Shown: positions 7,618 through 11,131 of the stretch, piece by piece
Layout of the letters: every line of letters starts with the position of its first letter
Position numbering within the stretch: position 1 is the stretch's first letter
Assembly: GCA_964436005.1 (NCBI GenBank)
Contig: CAYTBK010000127.1
Coordinates: 1 to 11,131, forward strand
Direction of reading: 5' to 3'
Source: JAGNHB01 sp964436005
GTDB lineage: Bacteria > Acidobacteriota > JAAYUB01
DNA: 11,131 nucleotides
The notes under the pieces: model-generated
Told to the model about the DNA's origin: nothing
Database searches by the model: none
What the model saw: only the letters and a program-made list of their open reading frames with translations
Made by a program: the position numbers and the translations under genes

Positions 7618-7629
7618 GGGCGTTGTTTC

Positions 7630-8628
7630 CTAACGGACCGCCCGCCCCTTGCCTCCGCTCGCCGCCTCTTTGACGACGGCCTGGATCAGGCTGTCGTACC
7701 CGATCCCGACCTGGGCCGCCGCCGCGGCGAACCCGGCGTCCGGGGCGATGCAGGGGTTGACGTTGACTTCCAGGACCCAGGGCCGGCCGTCGTGTTCCAC
7801 CCGGAAGTCCACCCGCACGAAACCCGACAGGCCGAAGACGTTCCAGCATTGTCGGGAGAGGTCTTCCAGGGTCTGCAGGAGCCGGGCGTCCTGCGGGGGG
7901 AAGAGAAACCGGCGCACCGTGTGGCGGTATTCGAAGGATTCCGGCATCCACTTGGCCCGGTAGTCGACGACTTTCGGCTTCCCCTCCGGGTATTCCACGA
8001 AGAGCATCTCGGCGGGCGGGAGGACGTGGGGTTCCCCGTCCCGGCCGAGGATGGAGACGTTGAACTCGCGCCCCTCGATGAATCGTTCGACGAACCGGTC
8101 GTGCAATTTCTGGCCCGGCCGGGACAGAAAGGCCCGCAGGGCGTCTTCGCTGGGGAAGACAGAATCCTCGGTGATGCCGCACGAGGCGTGCGTCCACATG
8201 TGCTTGACAATGTAGGGGGGGTACAGGTGGGAGTCGACCACCTGGGGGTCGGCGGCGAGGAACCAGGCCGGGGTGGGCACGCCCATGGCGGACAGGATAC
8301 GCTTGGCCAGCACCTTGTCGGAGCTCAGCATCATGGCCTGGGCGTTGCCGCCCGTGAAAGGGACTCCCTGCTCCTCGAGCAGGGCGGGGATCGCGTGCGC
8401 CAGGCGGGCCGTGCCGGCCACGCTTTCCACGAGGTTGAAGACCAGTTCGGGCCGGTTGTCCTCCAGGACGCGGGACAGCTGCGTCAGGTCCCCGGGCACC
8501 GCTGCCCGGCACGTCTCGTGCCCCGATCTCCGCAGGCTGTCCTCCACCGCCTGCGCTTCGACCAGCGTGTCGAGGTCGTCCGGCGGGGCCGTTGCGGGGA
8601 TTTCCGCGTGCAGGATCAGGATTTTCAT
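7630..8628 (-). CDS. D-Ala-D-Ala-ligase-like ATP-grasp ligase, divergent acceptor site
   Basis: This 332-residue ATP-grasp protein has the overall plan of D-alanine-D-alanine ligase: MKILILHAE at the N-terminus, FNLVES at 64-69 (position of the Ddl substrate Glu), GVPFTGGNAQAMMLSSDK at 88-105, ERFIEGREFNVSILG at 181-195 and VLEVNVNPCIAPDAG at 285-299 (metal-binding Glu/Asn). It should activate a carboxylate with ATP and join it to an amine. The terminal motif differs from canonical Ddl: the usual PGMT...S is replaced by PCIAPDAG, so the acceptor is probably not D-alanine. The ATG at 8628 is chosen over an upstream GTG at 8676 because AGAGGA lies 8 bases before it and the conserved strand starts there. 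It follows the lysine 2,3-aminomutase gene by 81 bp, which makes an amino-acid or beta-lysine substrate attractive but unproven. Confidence 0.85.
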   Translation of the reverse strand: MKILILHAEIPATAPPDDLDTLVEAQAVEDSLRRSGHETCRAAVPGDLTQLSRVLEDNRPELVFNLVESVAGTARLAHAIPALLEEQGVPFTGGNAQAMMLSSDKVLAKRILSAMGVPTPAWFLAADPQVVDSHLYPPYIVKHMWTHASCGITEDSVFPSEDALRAFLSRPGQKLHDRFVERFIEGREFNVSILGRDGEPHVLPPAEMLFVEYPEGKPKVVDYRAKWMPESFEYRHTVRRFLFPPQDARLLQTLEDLSRQCWNVFGLSGFVRVDFRVEHDGRPWVLEVNVNPCIAPDAGFAAAAAQVGIGYDSLIQAVVKEAASGGKGRAVR

Positions 8629-8709
8629 TGTGGCTGTCCTCTTGCCCGCGCCGTTTCGCCGGGTGGACGGCGTCACTTTCGACCGCGGGCGGATTCGTTC
8701 CCGGTCATG

Positions 8710-9978
8710 CTACATCCCTTCTCCGGGGTCCGGGTAGGAAAAAACGCGCTGCTGGTAATTGTACAACAACAGGTCCCCTTCGTCCCGACCGGCGACCGCG
8801 TCCGGGCAGAGTTGGATCTTCCCCCCGCCGCCAGGGGCGTCGACGACGTAGGCCGGGATGGCGTAGCCGCTGGTGTGCCCCCGCAGCCCCTTCAGAATGG
8901 ACAGGCCCCGGGCGATGGGGGTGCGGAAATGGGCCGACCCGGGGATGGGGTCGCACTGGTAAAGGTAGTAGGGCCGGACTCTCATCTTCAGCAGTCCGTG
9001 GAACAAGGCCTTCATGACCGCCACGTCGTCGTTGATGCCGGCCAGCAGCACCGTCTGGCTGCCCAGCGGCAGCCCGGCGTCCGCCAGGCGGTTGCAGGCG
9101 GCGGCCATCTCCTCCGTCAGTTCGAGCGGGTGGGCGACGTGGATGCTCACGTACAGAGGCGCATGGCGCCGGAGCAGGCCGGCCAGCGAGCGCGTGACCC
9201 GCTGCGGCAGCACGGCCGGCACCTTGGTGCCGATCCGGATCATTTCCACGTGGGGAATGGCTTTCAGCCGCCGCAGAATCTTCTCCAGCGCCTCGTCCGG
9301 CAAGGTCAGGGGGTCGCCTCCGGAGACGAGGACATCCCGGATTTCCGGGTGCCGGGCGATGTAGGTAAAGGCCCGCTCCCGGTCGCCCGGGGCGGGGTTG
9401 CCTTCCCGCCGCCCGACGCGGCGAGAGCGGGTGCAGTAGCGGCAGTAAGTCGAGCAGTTGTCGGTGGCCAGGAACAGGACCCGGTCGGGATACCGGTGGA
9501 CGATGCCGGGAACGGGGCTACAGCTCTCTTCGGCCAGGGGGTCGGCGTTCTCCCCGTGGTGCGGGACATGCTCCGCCGGGGTGGGGATGACGCACCGGCG
9601 CAGCGGGTCGTCGGGGTCGCTCCCGTCCAGGAGCGAGGCGTAATAGGGCGTGACGGCGAAAGGCAGAAGGCCTTCCGCGCTGCGCAGGGCTTCCCGCTCC
9701 CCGGCGGTCAAGGCCAGGACCCGGTCGATGGCGGCCTCGTCGGTGAAGCGGTGGGCGTATTGCCAGCGCCAGTCGTTCCAATCGTTTTGCGTGCCTTCGG
9801 GAAAGTACTGGCGGCGGAACTTGCGGGATCGTTCGGAGGAGGGGAACCTCGCTGTGGTGCGGCGGGCGGCGGGGGCGAGGCCGGGGCGGGGGGGGAAACG
9901 CCGAAACGGGATGGGTGCGGAGTAGGCCAGCAGAGGCTCCGGAGGTTCGGTTTCCTCGCTGGCGATCTCTTGGGTCAT
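8710..9978 (-). CDS. kamA: Lysine 2,3-aminomutase, radical SAM/PLP enzyme
   Basis: KamA converts L-lysine to L-beta-lysine using a [4Fe-4S] cluster, SAM and PLP. The cluster motif CxxxCxxC is Cys175, Cys179, Cys182, followed by Arg184. LVSGGDPLTL at 217-226 is the SAM-region motif. By alignment to the clostridial enzyme, the PLP lysine is Lys387 in VVDAPGGGGK. Asp343 (QCDPIPG) and Asp380 match the two aspartates that bind the lysine side chain; glutamate 2,3-aminomutases change these, and EpmB proteins lack this C-terminal part. So lysine is the likely substrate. Oddities: about 60 extra residues precede the usual NDWNDWRWQ start region, and the protein ends near residue 422 without the cysteine-rich zinc tail of the clostridial enzyme. 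The start is an ATG preceded by GAGGAGA. No AblB-type acetyltransferase is present in the window. Confidence 0.93.
   Translation of the reverse strand: MTQEIASEETEPPEPLLAYSAPIPFRRFPPRPGLAPAARRTTARFPSSERSRKFRRQYFPEGTQNDWNDWRWQYAHRFTDEAAIDRVLALTAGEREALRSAEGLLPFAVTPYYASLLDGSDPDDPLRRCVIPTPAEHVPHHGENADPLAEESCSPVPGIVHRYPDRVLFLATDNCSTYCRYCTRSRRVGRREGNPAPGDRERAFTYIARHPEIRDVLVSGGDPLTLPDEALEKILRRLKAIPHVEMIRIGTKVPAVLPQRVTRSLAGLLRRHAPLYVSIHVAHPLELTEEMAAACNRLADAGLPLGSQTVLLAGINDDVAVMKALFHGLLKMRVRPYYLYQCDPIPGSAHFRTPIARGLSILKGLRGHTSGYAIPAYVVDAPGGGGKIQLCPDAVAGRDEGDLLLYNYQQRVFSYPDPGEGM
9864..9895 (+). other. G-quadruplex-type motif with an 8-G run inside kamA
   Basis: Four G-tracts (3, 5, 4 and 8 G) are separated by loops of 4, 7 and 1 bases, satisfying the G3+N1-7 rule. 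It lies on the strand opposite kamA mRNA sense, about 85-115 bases into the gene, in the Pro-rich, poorly conserved N-terminal extension. In DNA this rich in G+C it may be incidental. Confidence 0.45.
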
Positions 9979-10037
9979 TTATCTTCTCCTCGCGGTTTTC
10001 TGATATCGGGGGCGCCTTCCGGCGGCAAGGTTTTCTC

Positions 10038-10991
10038 TTACTCCTCGGTCCGAACACTGTCAACGGAAAAGGCGGGGTCAGGTTTCATTTCGGCCGTGCC
10101 TGGTTTCCCCTCGGGCGTGCACTCTTCCCGTCCCTTTACCAGGAGCCAGAGGCCTACCAGGATCACGGCTCCGCCGACCAGTTGGAGCGGGAGCGGCGCC
10201 GTGTGGAGGAAAAGGAGGGCGTTGGCTAGGACGAAGACGGGTTGGGCCGAGCGGATGAGCGACGTCTTGGAGGCGTCGAGGTGCCGAAGGGCCGCGAAAT
10301 AGAACAGGATGTTGAGGAAGGGGCCGAACAGCGCCCCGGCCGCGATGGGGGTCAGCAGGGCCGTTCCGGCGGGCAGGCTTCTCCCCTGCGCCAGCACTAG
10401 GACGCCGAAACAGGCGGCGATGAAAACAGCGCGGAAAAAGGCCAGGCCCAGCGGGGACGCCGAGGAGAACTTGAGTTTGATCAGGATGACCGTTCCGGAA
10501 AAGAGCAGCGCCGAGGCGATGGTCAGCAGCATGCCCTTCATCAGGCCGCCCACCGAGTTGTAGTAGATGAAATAGACCCCGGCCAAAACCGTGACGGCCC
10601 CCAACCCTTCGAGGCGGTTGAAACGTTCCTGGAGGACGATGGCCCCGAGCAGGATGATGAAGAGCGTCTGGGAGTTGTTGAAGAAGGAGACGAGGGTGGG
10701 GTCCATCATCCGCATGGCGGAAAAGAGCGCCCAGACACTGGCGAATTCCAGCAGGCCGACGAGGGTGAGCTTCCAGCCCGGCCGCGCCAGGGTCTTCAGC
10801 AGGGAGGCCTGTCCGGAGACGAAGAGGTAGGCCAGGAGGAAAAAGGCGGCCATGGCGTGGTAGACGAGGCAGAAGGCCTCAATGGACATTCCGGGGGCGC
10901 GGAAGGCGACGTTGAAGAAAATGTAGGGGTACGCTCCGAAGAAAGCGGAGAGTATTCCGTATGTCAAGCCTTTTGCCAGGTTTCGATCCAT
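10038..10991 (-). CDS. EamA/DMT-superfamily membrane transporter
   Basis: This is a 317-residue integral inner-membrane protein with two EamA repeats and about ten predicted membrane segments (roughly 10-28, 38-58, 72-92, 99-120, 127-145, 151-172, 182-202, 208-232, 247-262, 268-286 from the ATG at 10991). Repeat features include NNSQTLFIILLGAIVLQERF at 105-124 and, in the second half, SLIRSAQPVFVLANALLFL. A hydrophilic, probably cytoplasmic tail of about 30 residues follows. The family exports or imports amino acids, metabolites or nucleotide sugars; the substrate is not readable here. The ATG at 10991 is chosen because AAGG lies close upstream and it gives the normal family length. The frame is, however, open to the right edge, with a TTG at 11078 and an ATG at 11054 as alternatives. 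It lies 59 bp before kamA, so it may move lysine, beta-lysine or its product. Confidence 0.87.
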   Translation of the reverse strand: MDRNLAKGLTYGILSAFFGAYPYIFFNVAFRAPGMSIEAFCLVYHAMAAFFLLAYLFVSGQASLLKTLARPGWKLTLVGLLEFASVWALFSAMRMMDPTLVSFFNNSQTLFIILLGAIVLQERFNRLEGLGAVTVLAGVYFIYYNSVGGLMKGMLLTIASALLFSGTVILIKLKFSSASPLGLAFFRAVFIAACFGVLVLAQGRSLPAGTALLTPIAAGALFGPFLNILFYFAALRHLDASKTSLIRSAQPVFVLANALLFLHTAPLPLQLVGGAVILVGLWLLVKGREECTPEGKPGTAEMKPDPAFSVDSVRTEE

Positions 10992-11081
10992 CTTGCCTTG
11001 TCGGCCGATACGCCTTTCGTTCCCCGGGAATGCCAGCAGCCCGACAAACAACATCCCCTGAATGAAGTGCTTGTCCAAGAG

Positions 11082-11110
11082 AAAGTAACCGGATTCCGGG
11101 CAGAAGGCAA
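11082..11110 (-). promoter_or_regulatory. Weak candidate sigma70-type promoter upstream of the transporter
   Basis: On the - strand TTGCCT and TACTTT are spaced by 17 bases in a locally AT-richer stretch about 90 bases before the chosen ATG at 10991. The match is 4 of 6 and 3 of 6 to consensus. The same bases are also open coding frame, so this is only a candidate. Confidence 0.2.
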
Positions 11111-11131
11111 GAAAAATCCCCGGCGCCGCCG

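Larger units (their letters stand above)
2181..10991 (-). other. Putative seven-gene operon
   Basis: Seven same-strand genes (transporter, kamA, ATP-grasp, rfaE1-like, C1 peptidase, gatE, gatD) are separated by 59, 81, 58, 42 and 64 bp, then a 4-bp overlap. The fifth gap grows to 124 bp if GatE starts at TTG 5482. Most have their own strong ribosome binding site. The only strong terminator-like hairpin lies after gatD. Internal promoters cannot be excluded; the gap before gatE and the hairpin before the kinase are the likeliest breakpoints. Confidence 0.5.

Noticed and set aside
9979..10037. Possible hairpin between the transporter and kamA
   Set aside because: Only a short CCTT/AAGG stem with an internal CCG/CGG pairing and no T-run; too weak to call a terminator.
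7141..10302. Very long + strand open frame antisense to kamA, the ATP-grasp gene and part of the kinase and transporter genes
   Set aside because: It spans several well-identified - strand genes and their gaps, has Gly/Val/Asp-rich composition and no recognisable motif. High G+C suppresses stops in the opposite frame.
1..11131. CRISPR arrays, tRNA or rRNA genes, insertion sequences, long repeats
   Set aside because: No regularly spaced repeats, cloverleaf, rRNA-like stretch, transposase or terminal inverted repeats were recognised on either strand.

Overview
This is a GC-rich window (roughly two thirds G+C by eye). It carries one truncated gene on the + strand and seven closely spaced genes on the - strand. 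Shine-Dalgarno sites near the AGGAGG consensus, a heptose-7-phosphate kinase of the LPS pathway and the general protein repertoire suggest a Gram-negative bacterium. A deep-branching, environmental-type lineage such as Acidobacteriota or Desulfobacterota is possible, but the sequence alone does not settle this. The proteins lack the acidic bias of haloarchaea, so a GC-rich archaeon is less likely, although not excluded.

Layout. Positions 2-2083 (+) hold a protein that enters from the left edge. It joins a glycosyltransferase-like N-terminal domain to a metallo-beta-lactamase/alkylsulfatase-type C-terminal half. It converges on the - strand genes at a strong GC hairpin (2107-2147) that looks like a bidirectional terminator. 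The - strand genes, in order of transcription from the right edge, are: an EamA/DMT transporter (10991-10038), a lysine 2,3-aminomutase (9978-8710), a D-Ala-D-Ala-ligase-like ATP-grasp enzyme (8628-7630), an RfaE1/HldA-type sugar kinase (7571-6561), a papain-like C1 cysteine peptidase (6518-5607), GatE (5542-3560) and GatD (3563-2181). Gaps are about 42-81 bp (124 bp before GatE if its downstream TTG start is used). gatE and gatD overlap by an ATGA. No convincing terminator lies between them, so one long operon is plausible.

How the genes may work together. GatD and GatE form the heterodimeric amidotransferase that converts Glu-tRNA(Gln) to Gln-tRNA(Gln). GatD releases ammonia with an asparaginase-like domain, and GatE activates the tRNA-bound glutamate. 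This enzyme is classically regarded as an archaeal hallmark, so its intact presence in an apparently bacterial operon is the most notable feature. The aminomutase keeps the residues that select lysine, so it should make beta-lysine. It lies next to a divergent ATP-grasp ligase, a small-molecule transporter and a cytosolic papain-like peptidase. Together these suggest, by inference only, a pathway that makes, ligates or exports a beta-lysine-containing product. Most of the very long open frames on the opposite strand are GC-driven shadows.
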